Part shown: piece by piece, positions 52,079 to 61,500 of the stretch
Position numbering within the stretch: the first letter of the stretch is position 1
Layout of the letters: every line of letters starts with the position of its first letter
Source of the DNA: Tremella fuciformis
Lineage: Eukaryota > Basidiomycota > Tremellomycetes > Tremellales > Tremellaceae
NCBI GenBank assembly: GCA_032768795.1
Contig: CP136498.1
Coordinates: forward strand, 62,001-126,000
Direction: 5' to 3'
Length of the DNA stretch: 64,000 nucleotides
Position numbers and translations under genes: made by a program
The notes under the pieces: model-generated
What the model saw: only the letters and a program-made list of their open reading frames with translations
Databases searched by the model: none
Told to the model about the DNA's origin: nothing

Positions 52079-53495
52079 CTGGTGCCATGCGAAGGAGCTG
52101 GTAGGCCCCCGGTAGATTGAACTTGGTATACCATTCTGACTCCGCCAGATCGGCCGTGACCTGGGAAATCAGCGGCAAGGGGTACGCGTCCGACACTGTT
52201 GCCTCGTTGAGCTTCCGGTAATCGACCACCATTCGCCATTCGCCAGCAACCTTCTTAGGGACGAAGAAGCTCGGCGACCCGTACGCCGCGTTCGACGGCC
52301 TGATCTTGCCCGCTGCTTGCTCTTTGGCGAGGAGCTCTCTGAGTGCTCTCATCTGATCCGGCAACAATTGGTAAAGCGGTGCGACCCGTAGTTCCGCGCC
52401 CTCCTTCAGTCTGATTCGCAGGTCGTATTCTCTACTCGGCGGGAGCGTGTCGGCAGGTCGACGAGGGTGGAACACATCGAGGAACTCGTGGTAGTACTCC
52501 GGGACGACCCTTCGCACCACCTGGGACTCCTCCTCTGACAGGGTGTACTCGTCAAACCCAAGATGCCCGTCCAAACGCCCCACCACTTCCTCGAGCTCGT
52601 TGGTGACAGTCCCTCGCAGCCGTTCTGCGGCGAGCCTGTTCTGCTCCCACCGATTGATCCGCAAGGGGATATGGTTCGGGGAGCTCCTACGGGACTGCCC
52701 CGCACGTTTTCCTCTCTCTCTTCCTGCTCTGGTAGCCTAAATGGCCAGATCACTTGAGGCAGCCTCGACGACCGTCGACGAGGCTACCTCTTCTTCTCCA
52801 CGGGTGACTTCCATAGTTCCCATGTCCATGACTACTCTCTTCTCTTGCATCCAGTTGTACCCTAGCACGACGTCCGCACCTGCAAGCCGCGTAACCGCTA
52901 GCCGTTCTTCACTTGTTTCCCCAAGCGTCTCCACCGGGGCCACTACTTCGTGGGTGATTTTGCCTGCGGATGACGGTTTGCCGTCAAACAGGAGGACATT
53001 CCTTGGCCGCTCCAATTTCTGTTGGGTCAAGCCCTGGCCTTCGGCGTAGTCCTGATCAATGAAGGTCCCGCCTGCGCCTGTATCTAGCAGTATGCAGGCG
53101 GCCGTCCCGTCCACTTTTCCTGCTACGACAGCTTGATGCCCTCCCAGTCTGCAAGCCTCACCGCTCATGCATTCCTCGGCATCACTAGCACTCTGTACAG
53201 ACTCTTTTTCGGACTCCAGGTCCCCTGCTTCTTCTTCATGTTGATCTTCCTCGACGAGGGAAGCGGACCTTGTCGGTGGGTGAGTGGGCGTTGGATTAGA
53301 GGATTTGAGAGGTGAAGTCGGTTGTTCAGGAGGCGTGAGGGCGGAGAGTGTGTATGGAGCGGGGCCTCGAGTTTCTCCTTGTAGCTTGGGACCCCTCAGG
53401 CTTCCCCCTGCAGCTCCTGCTTCACGCGTTGGCCGGGGTTGAACGAGCCTGGGCAGTCGCGCGCAAGATGCCCAGCGTTTCCGCACTTGAAGCAA
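52079..53495 (-). pseudogene. Chr-A pol, protease and first half of RT
   Basis: The frame overlaps the gag end by about 100 bases. Protease ILLDTGAGGTF near 53080. One in-frame TAG at about 52739 (DLAI then stop) separates the protease from the RT part; it is most simply a TGG to TAG change. The RT part has FHPRRPADTLPPSREYDLRI, MVVDYRKLNEA and PGAYQLLRMAP, where it meets Chr-B (TSD CTGGT). It continues at 38213 downward. Confidence 0.9.
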
Positions 53496-54538
53496 AGGCC
53501 CTGGCTGCCTCGCCTCTCGTGCTTGTCCGGAGTGAGCCTAGGGCGAGGAGGGTAGACTCGTCGAGGGGCTGCAGCGGGATTGAGACTCGACGAGGTTGTC
53601 GGGCCAGGTGAGGGTCTGGGATTCGTCGCCGGCGCTCCAACCTCTGACGTAACCACCGTAGATCCGCCGTTGTTGCCACCCAGTCCAGTCTTCTTCTTCT
53701 CTCGCCTGCCCTCCGCTTTGTTCTTCTCCGCCTCCCTTGCTCGCAGGCTGTTGTCGAGGCGCACCACAAACGCCTGCAGCTCGGCAAAGGTCTCGAACTC
53801 CTTGGGATGCCTGGCTACCTCATCCTGAAGCACGTTGGAGAGCCCTTCCTTGGCACGAGCCGTTGCTTGCTCGTCGAGCTCCCATGATAGGACTAACATG
53901 TACTCCCGAATCTTGGCAAAGTACTCAGCTGCCGACCCTGTCTGCCGCAGCGAGAAGTACTTGCGTCGAGCAGTCCCCTTCGCTTCGGGATCCCCAAAGT
54001 TCTCGCGCAGGTAGCGACGAAGCCCAGCATAAGTCCGAATTTTCTCGTCGAGGTAGTTGCCAGCCTCGACATGCTCTCCGTTCTTGTTCAAATCGCTGTC
54101 TTGCCCTGTTGCCAAGGGCTGAATTGCGTCGAGCACAAATCCTCTGAGGAACGAGATCACATACATGACCTTGTGCGTGTCGCCAGAGAACTTCGACGGC
54201 TGCAGCTTGAAGACCGTCTCGCACTGCATGATGAACCGCTCCAAGGCGGCTGGATCCTTGCCGTTAAACATGTCAGGCGGGTTCGCCTTCGGCTCGGAGG
54301 GGTTCCCAACGCCTGGCGAGCCTTGTCGTTGCTGCGCCTGCTGCTCGACGAGGGCCGCCTGAAGCTGCACGATCTGCGCGAGCAGCTGCTGCACAGACGG
54401 CTGATCACCCAAGGGTTGGGCCATGTTGATCGCGGCGGCTCTCAGTCGAGTATCCACCGGTAGTCGTAGGTTTGTTGGTAGAGCAATGTGCTGATGCTCA
54501 GGATCTGTCAACGTGATTCGTCGAGTCGATGGTGCCAT
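53396..54538 (-). CDS. Chr-A Gag (380 aa)
   Basis: ATG at 54538, 40 bases after the 5' LTR. The N-terminus carries a Gln-rich coiled coil (QQLLAQIVQLQAALVEQQ). The gag core includes LERFIMQCETVFKLQPS and YLRENFGDPEAKGTARRKYF. The terminal zinc knuckle is CFKCGNAGHLARDC. It overlaps the protease frame, so frameshift expression of pol is likely. Open throughout, unlike its pol. Confidence 0.92.
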   Translation of the reverse strand: MAPSTRRITLTDPEHQHIALPTNLRLPVDTRLRAAAINMAQPLGDQPSVQQLLAQIVQLQAALVEQQAQQRQGSPGVGNPSEPKANPPDMFNGKDPAALERFIMQCETVFKLQPSKFSGDTHKVMYVISFLRGFVLDAIQPLATGQDSDLNKNGEHVEAGNYLDEKIRTYAGLRRYLRENFGDPEAKGTARRKYFSLRQTGSAAEYFAKIREYMLVLSWELDEQATARAKEGLSNVLQDEVARHPKEFETFAELQAFVVRLDNSLRAREAEKNKAEGRREKKKTGLGGNNGGSTVVTSEVGAPATNPRPSPGPTTSSSLNPAAAPRRVYPPRPRLTPDKHERRGSQGLCFKCGNAGHLARDCPGSFNPGQRVKQELQGEA

Positions 54539-54562
54539 GAACTAGTCGTGTGAGAGGTAGAG

Positions 54563-54575
54563 AGCACCGTGGTAT
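54563..54575 (-). promoter_or_regulatory. Chr-A self-priming primer-binding site
   Basis: Element-sense ATACCACGGTGCT, two bases inside the 5' LTR edge, is the exact 13-nt complement of AGCACCGTGGTAT in the LTR (54728-54740). That is about 30 bp downstream of the TATA run at 54766-54775. Confidence 0.78.
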
Positions 54576-54577
54576 AC

Positions 54578-54981
54578 TGTCACGGGGCCAGGCCGGTCGT
54601 CGACTGATAGGCCCTCTCACACGTGCTGTCTGTCGATCTGTCTCTGTCCTCCACAAGAAGGTGTGTCCTACAGCCTCTCGTGCGTCGACAACACGGCTGC
54701 GCCGTTACTTTCTATCCATGGGACTCAATACCACGGTGCTAAGGACGGTCTACGGGTGAGGGCTTGTATATATATCACCCGTGCCCTCCTCTGCACCGCC
54801 TTGGGCTTTCTCCTTGAAACACCATCGACGAGGCTCGAGCTCTAAAGTCGTCGAGGCTACTCGAGCGTCGTCAAGGCTACTCGAGGATCGACGATAGGCT
54901 CACGTGTCTGACAGGCGTGCTGGGCTGGAACGAGGCTCGTAGGCGTGCTTTGGTGATCATGGAGGCGTGGCCGACGTGACA
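54578..54981 (-). repeat. Chr-A 5' LTR (404 bp)
   Basis: Complete copy. It differs from the split 3' LTR at five sites, all CpG to TpG/CpA. It contains the TATATATA box and inferred start AGCACCGTGGTAT. Confidence 0.93.
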
Positions 54982-54986
54982 ATCCA

Positions 54987-55483
54987 TGAGACTCAATCAG
55001 AGAGTGCTGAAGAACTACGACGGGCGCCCGGGGGCATCCTATATGACTCTGCGCCTGCTTCCCGTCGTCGCGCGTTCTTTCAACATCTACTCCCTCGTCG
55101 AGGTTCTCCAGCCCGAGGTAGGTCACGTGTCGGCCACGTGAGAGGTGTCGGTCACGTGCGTAGGTCGTCGAGGGCGTGGCCGTCGTGACAACAAGCCTCA
55201 AAGAACCGCAACAACTCTAGAGCTCCCGCCTTATTGACGGTGTTTCAAGGAGAAAGCCCAAGTGTCAGGAAACCAACATGGCATCCTGACCACGAGACTA
55301 CCACAAGGCAATTTCTACCCGAAACAACCAAGGGTTCCTACAAAAGTGTCAGGAAATTGACACGTATGGCAAGCAGATAGCGCCTAAAATCAATCTAGTA
55401 GCGATTCTTACCCTCCCCTTGATACCTATCTTCAATTCCGTGTTTCACGTGTTGTATGCATTGTACGGCCTTGAGACCACCAC
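54987..55483. other. Mosaic of LTR fragments, no gene
   Basis: A GGTCACGTG-rich stretch at 55118-55190 ends GGCGTGGCCGTCGTGACA, like a diverged Chr-A LTR end. A short inverted Chr-A LTR piece (GGTGTTTCAAGGAGAAAGCC) lies near 55240-55260. A Chr-B LTR start (TGTCAGGAAACCAACATGG) runs 55263 to about 55345. The remainder is unassigned. Confidence 0.5.
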
Positions 55484-56248
55484 TGTCAGACCTGTGCCCG
55501 GTCGGTGAGCTGTTTTAGATCCAACTAAAGCTCACCTAAATCAATCTATTGGTTCAAGCTGCTAACTATCAACGACTATTCGTAACAGATAGTAACGAAC
55601 AAGAGTAGAGTGGAACCAAGCTGGGTGAGGAGCGATCAAGACTCACTTCACTTATCTATCTCTTGTCACTGGTACGGTCGATTCTCTAAGTAGACGTTCT
55701 ATCTAGAGGACTAGTTAACTAGATCGCTGAGGAACTTCCTCTGCAATCTTCCTTCTTAAGTATCCGCTTACTCTCGCCCGCTCTCTCTCTGATCCTTCTA
55801 GCATCGTCCTTTGTGGATCATTCCATCGTTCTCCTAGTCGTTTCTACTCGTTTCCAATACTCTCTAGTATTCTCTCATCATCTCTCTTCTCTTCTATCGT
55901 CTTCTCTCCGTGCTGGCTTGCATCTAATCTCTTTGCATGCCCATTGTCATTCTTATCGTCCTTGGTCTCCGCCTCGTGCCCCTGACTGTGAGATAACTCT
56001 ATCCTCCATTATCGTGGACCTGACTTTTCCCCTTGTGTGCGTTCCTATCTCAACTCGGCCTGTGGAAGACTGAGATGCATCCTTCTATCGTTCTCCAGAT
56101 TGTTCCAGCGTCTTCAAGAGTAAGTTGTAGTTGTTCGTGACTAGTAGTGACGGTTTCACCAGACTATCGTTCCTTGGTTCGTAGGATCCTTTGGATGTTT
56201 CTGCCGGAAGTTGCCTCGTGGTCAGGATGCCGCGTCGGTTTCCTGACA
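55484..56248 (-). mobile_element. Solo LTR of the Chr-B family, inverted
   Basis: Reverse complement of the Chr-B LTR: starts TGTCAGACCTGTGCCCGG and ends TCGGTTTCCTGACA, about 765 bp. The flanks ACCAC and AAGCT do not match, so it is older or recombined. Many substitutions relative to 51307-52078. Confidence 0.78.
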
Positions 56249-56254
56249 AAGCTC

Positions 56255-56396
56255 ATTCTTCTCTGTATGATTTTGGAGATATGCCGTGCAGCCAAATCGT
56301 GAAGGTTTGTGATTTGGCAATTGCAATTTTGAGGTGAAGGGCAATGAACAAGCACTGTTCTGACTCCATTCAATATTGTGAGGTGTAAATGCTCAC
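56255..56396 (-). pseudogene. Cop-2 integrase fragment with internal deletion
   Basis: HLTILNGVRTVLVH and CNCQITNLHDLAA repeat parts of the integrase found at 56700-56910, with the sequence between them missing. It abuts the truncated LTR-Y copy at 56400. Confidence 0.6.
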
Positions 56397-56399
56397 TGT

Positions 56400-56640
56400 C
56401 ACGCTGGGGTTGGATGTGCGAGGAGTGACCTTGAGGGTTGAGGGGTAGTCTCTGACTTGTCTGAACGAGGGTGACTGAGGGTACTGAGGTTGTTGGGTTA
56501 GTAGAACCAAGTGTGTGACTTTGTACAAGGAAGTACAAGATACAGAGCTGAACACGAAAAGCAATGTCAAACGAACTAAAGGGTTTATATAGTGTAACTA
56601 GAGAAAACTACCTATATCACTGATATAGGTTTACCCAAAA
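56400..56640 (-). repeat. Truncated LTR-Y copy
   Basis: TGTCACGCTGGGGTTGG to about CAAAATCTCTATG, colinear with 10480-10725. The 21-bp array and the far end are absent. Confidence 0.7.
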
Positions 56641-58189
56641 TCTCTATGTAGATGTGTCTCTTGTCATATGATATGAAGTGCATAGAAAGAGTTCCAAAAA
56701 ATGCTTTGCAGCCAAATGATTGAAGGTGTGTAATTTGGCAATTTCGATTTTGCCATTTGTCTTCAGGTGTTTCCTGCTTTGGACCACAGGGTGTGCAATT
56801 TTGAGTGTAGGCTATATAATTTTCCGCTTCAGCCCAAAGATTCTGAGGTAATCCGGAATGAACTAGCACAGTTCTGACACCATTGAGGATTGTAAGGTGC
56901 AAACGATCAACTCGCCCATTCTGAGTGTGCGCATCTGGAGGGACTTGGATGTGCTGAATTCCGTGATTCCTCATGAATTGTTTCCACCCATTTGAGGAGA
57001 ATTCACCACCATTGTCGGATCTAAATGTTTTGACCTTTGTAGACAATTGGCGCTCGACCAAGGTAATGTATTGTTGAATTGCTTCAAATGCTCCGGATTT
57101 CTGCTTGAGAAAATACAAATGTGATTTCCTTGTGAAATCATCATAGCAGGTAAGGGGATATCGAGCCCCATTGACAGAGGGGACTTTGGCAGGGCCCCAT
57201 AAGTCAATATGGACAATTTCAAGCGGTGTAGAAGCTCTGATATTGCTTGGTAGTGATGGAAGTCGGCCGGTTTTGCCTAAAATGCAGCTCTGGCACTGAA
57301 ATGACTTTGCATCAGTAGCTGAAATTTCGATATTGCCCATTCTCCCACTTCCAACCACTCTGAGCACACCGGATATATTCAAATGGCCCAATCGCTCATG
57401 GATGTCTTGTAAATCAGCTGCAGAAGCGATATTGGCTGATGGGCTTGCCTCCTGGTGGACTTAGAGGCCGGAACGCTTTGGAGCAGTGAGAATTTGATTT
57501 CCGGTCTGGATTTCGCATAATTTCGCATTTCCGGCCGCAAAATTCCACTCCAGGCCTGGTGGTGATGCAGAGACCGAGATGAGGTTCCGATCTAGCCCAG
57601 GAATATATAGGCAGCCTGGAAAGTCATGTTGCAAGGCAGTTGTGCTGAATTGCCAAACCGGACTTGCAGTTTCTGAGCCGGTTTCAGATCCGATAGCATT
57701 TGAGCATCGTTACACATGTGATGTGTTGCTCCAGAATCGATGATAAATTCATAGCGGTCGCATTTTGCATGGTAGGCTGATGCGGTCGCTGTGGCTGGCA
57801 GGGTAGGCAGATGCTGGACCAATGTCGGTATCGATTTTGCGATTTCGGCCTTGGGCGGAATTCTGTGTGCTGATGTATTCCGATTTTGCTGATTTCTGCA
57901 GTCTGCATTATTGTGGGTGTGCGATTTGTGATAATCGCAATATTTCGGTTCTCTGGGGCGATTTGGCCTGAATGCAGCCGGTCTCCTTGCTGCAGCGAGA
58001 GCTGTGGCCGATTCTGAATTTTTCGCTTCAATTCCTCCCAGAGCGATTTTGGAGAGGGTGATGTCCAATCTTTGACTGAGGCTGGCAGGGCGGCTTGGAC
58101 GGTCTCAGAGAGCGATTGAAAGATGATGGAAAACAATTTATCGAATTTGAGCTGTTCTGCAGCTGTAACTGGCGAAATTGGCTCGGATC
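56641..58189 (-). pseudogene. Cop-2: decayed Copia, gag end, protease and integrase
   Basis: In element order: gag end with CDYHKSHTHNNADC, protease FIIDSGATHHMC (about 57740), GAG-pre-integrase HERLGHLN and CQSCILGK with a stop between frames near 57460, then integrase HIDLWGPAKV, RSDNGGEF and a position corresponding to the catalytic Glu reading NGRVDRLH, so Asp replaces Glu. RT and RNase H are absent. Upstream it is cut by Cop-1b; the gag N-terminus is at 63235-63364. Confidence 0.82.
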
Positions 58190-58507
58190 CGACGGAATCT
58201 TAGCTCTGAGGCAATGGGATTCCGGTCACCTGTTGCCCGCTCAGCACTTGCTATGAGTGATGCATTCGGACTTACCTGTTGCCCGCTCAGCACTTGCTAT
58301 GAGTGATGAGAAGGGCAACAGGCGGCGGCATTCTACAAGGTCGTCGAGGGTGTCGGCGTTATATGCGGAGTTATCGTTGTGGCAGCTTCCCCTGCCTCGT
58401 CGAGGATGAACCTCGTCGAGGCACAACCTCGTCGAGGATGTGTGTGCCTCGACGAGGCTACTCGAGGCTGAGTCAAGCTCATGTGAGCGTACTACCTATT
58501 TCCGTCG
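58190..58507 (-). repeat. Cop-1b 3' LTR (318 bp)
   Basis: Same internal structure as the Cop-1a LTR, preceded in element sense by the same purine tract. Confidence 0.93.
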
Positions 58508-58526
58508 CCTCCCCTCGCGAGCATGT

Positions 58527-61500
58527 CTATTGACTCTGCTGCTCTGCTTCTCCTTGTCTTCCCAAGCCCAGTAGCTGCCGAAGCTGTCTCGTCTTCTCGG
58601 CCGAAAGGTTCTTGGTCAGGATGTCGGCTCGGTTGCTGTCCGTTGGTGTGTATTTGAGCTCAAGCAGTCCACCAGCTTGATGCTCTCGTATCCACTGGGC
58701 TCGCATGTCGAATGCTTTGTTCAGCTTGAACCCGTGTTGATGTTTGGCCAGTTGAATGGCTCCATTGTTGTCGTTGTAGATGGGCACTGCCCCGTCTATC
58801 CCGAGGTCGAGGTCGTTCAATAATTGCCTGAGCCATATTGCCTCTTTGCCCGCTTCTGTTGATGCTAGGAGTTCGGCCTGTGTCGTCGAGAGTGCGACTG
58901 TCGGTTGTCGCCTGCTTTTCCATGACACAATGCCCCCGTATGTATTGAAGACGTAGCCGGTTGTAGATCGACGTGTGTCGAGACATCCACCCCAGTCTGC
59001 GTCTGCCCAGCCTAGCAGTGCTCTTCTTCCTGCATGTGCGTCAAAGGTGAGTGCGAGATCTGATGTTCCTCGCAGGTACCTTAATAGGTGCTTTGCGGCC
59101 CTCCAATGTGCGAGTGACCATTTGCTGATGAAGCGACAGAGCAGTGATGCTGCGTAGGCGATGTCGGGTCGGGTGATCGTGGCAATATAGAGGATTGACC
59201 CGGCGAGTGCTGGAAATGGTTTATCTCGAGCCTCGTCGACCTCCTTTGGCGTAGCCTCGACGAGCTTTGCGTCAGGCAAGATTGTCTTGCAGGCTTTGCC
59301 GGGTTCACCGAAGCGTTGAAGAACTGCCTCGATGTAGTGCTCTTGTGACAGGTACATCTTCTTGTTTGACCTATCTCGGTAGATGTTGATACCGAGGAAG
59401 TAAGAGACCGGTCCTTGGTCCTTGCACTCGAGTTCCTTGTTGATCTTCCGTTTGATCTCGTCAATTGTTGATCGATCGTTGCCGGCTATGAGCATGTCGT
59501 CAACGTGGACTGAGATCATGCACCGCTTGTGTCCTTGTCGCAGCGAGTAGATGCATGGATCCGCTAGGGTCGGTTTGAAGCCTAGCTCCCGTAGGAACTC
59601 GTCGAGGCGCTTGTTGAACAAGTGCGGTGATTGTCGGAGACCGTATAGTGATTTCCGGAGGTGCAGAACGTGTCCGGCGGCGATGTCGCTGCCTTCTGGT
59701 GGCTCGATGAAGATGTCCTTGTCGATGTTGGCCTTGAGGAATGCTCCAATGATATCTATTTGGTCGCATTCCCAGTCGAGGTAGTTGACGATGGAGAGGA
59801 ACAGGCGGAATGATGACTTGTGGGTGACCGAAGCAAAGAGTTCGTCGAAGTCTCGTCCTGAGACTTGTTGAAATCCTCTCACAACGAATCTGGCCTTGTG
59901 CTGACTCGCTTTGCCCGTGTCCCCGTCGATCTTGCGGGTGAATACCCATTTGCCTGTAAGAGTGCGGTGATTCTCCTTGGGAACCATCTCCCACACTCCG
60001 TACTTCTCCATCTTTCCCATCTCCTCGTCCATGGCCGATTTCCAATCCTCCCAGTCTGCGGCTCGACGAGCTTCGGTGTACGACTGGGGGTTGTTGAGTG
60101 ACTGGGCTGATAACGCGTGCTCTATGGCTACTCGGTTATAGTCCATGTCGATGTTGTGCAGAGGGTGATGACTAGGTTCTTGGCCCGCTAGTCTCCCCGA
60201 CCGTCTTGGCTCATCTGCATCGGCCGCTGTGAGCTCGTTTAGTCGACGATCGGGATCCTCTGGTCCGTCGTCGGGATTCGGTTCCGGGCTCGGTGCATCC
60301 TCTCGGATGTACTCATTGACCCAGCCTCTTCCTTGCCTGGGTACGGCTTGGGGAGGTATGTCGTCCATCTCTTCCCCTTGTTCCTCTTCTTCTGGTGCCT
60401 CCCCTGCCTCGACTATCTCGTTCAGCTCGATGGATGTATCGTCATCCTCGTCGAGGCTCGTCGATGGTTGTCGAGGTCCAGGTTGAGGCGGCTTCAGGAT
60501 CTGTCGTGGTTCATCTGAACTGGGCGTTGTCTTCCTGCCCGTGATGAATGTGACGTCTCGGCTTGCGATGACCCTGTTGGATTGGGTCAGCACCTTGTAG
60601 CCCCAGCTCCCTTCTGTGTACCCCAGCAGTCGACCGCATTGTCCCCGCTCGTCGAGCTTCGATGCGGGGTTCACAACTCGATAGATGCAGTGATGGCCGA
60701 ATGGCTGCATCCCCTGGTACTGCAGGTCGATGTCGTGGTTTGGTCGGAAGAGCGTTATCGGGATTTTCGCGTGGGAGCCTGGTAGCCTGTTCCGAGTGAA
60801 GACTACATATCGCAGTGCATCTACCCAGAACTGGGTTGGCAAGTTCGAGTCCGCAAGACATGTCCGGATGTCATTGAGGATGGTGAGATGGACGCGCTCG
60901 ACTCGACTGTTTTGGTTGTGTGCGTCGGTCGGCGTAAGGGTGTGCTCAATTCCCTTGCTTTTGCACCAGTGGCTGAATTCCTTGCTCGTGAATTCGCCTC
61001 CTTGGTCTGAGCGGATGGTCTTGACTGTTCGATCAAGCTGATTCTCTGCCAACTTGATATAGTCTTGCAGTGCTTCGGCTGCATCCGACTTCTTCTTGAG
61101 TGGTATGGCCTGCACGTATTTGCTGTGGTCGTCATAGCAGGTGAGGAAGTATTGGAAGCCTTCTCTCGACTGGACGGTTGCTGGTCCCCATAGATCGACT
61201 GATACCTCGACGAGGGGCTTGCTGGCTCGACGAGGGTTAGGTAGAGATGCCGAGCGCGTTGCCTTCCCTTTCAGGCAATCCATGCATTCGACTCTCCGAA
61301 ATGACCCTGTCCACTTTGCGCCTAGCTTCCCCTCTTTCCCGAGCTCCCACACCTTCCTCATGTTCGAGTGACCTAGGCGTTTGTGCCAGGTGAGGAGGCG
61401 AGTGTCTTCGGCTTCAGTGTTTTCTATTGCCTGAAGTGCTCGGTGAATGCGCGAGGTGGTGCGTACCGGTGTGTCGTCTACAACCCATAGGTTGCCAAGT

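Larger units (their letters stand above)
19117..54981 (-). mobile_element. Chr-A: Ty3/gypsy chromovirus, outer element of the nest
   Basis: LTR ends TGTCACGGGG and CGTGACA, with TSD ATCCA at 19112-19116 and 54982-54986. In element order: 5' LTR 54578-54981, gag, protease and RT start, [Chr-B], RT and RNase H, [TRIM-A], integrase with chromodomain, an opposite-strand accessory gene, then a 3' LTR split by LTR-X and Chr-C. Without insertions it would be about 9.4 kb, longer than a basic chromovirus because of the accessory gene. Three in-frame stops in pol and one in the accessory gene mean this copy is dead. The two LTRs differ at five positions, all CpG transitions. Confidence 0.93.

Noticed and set aside
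55484..56248. Possible second full Chr-B element starting at the right flank
   Set aside because: Only the LTR is present, without PBS-gag or a matching TSD, so it is a solo or recombined LTR.
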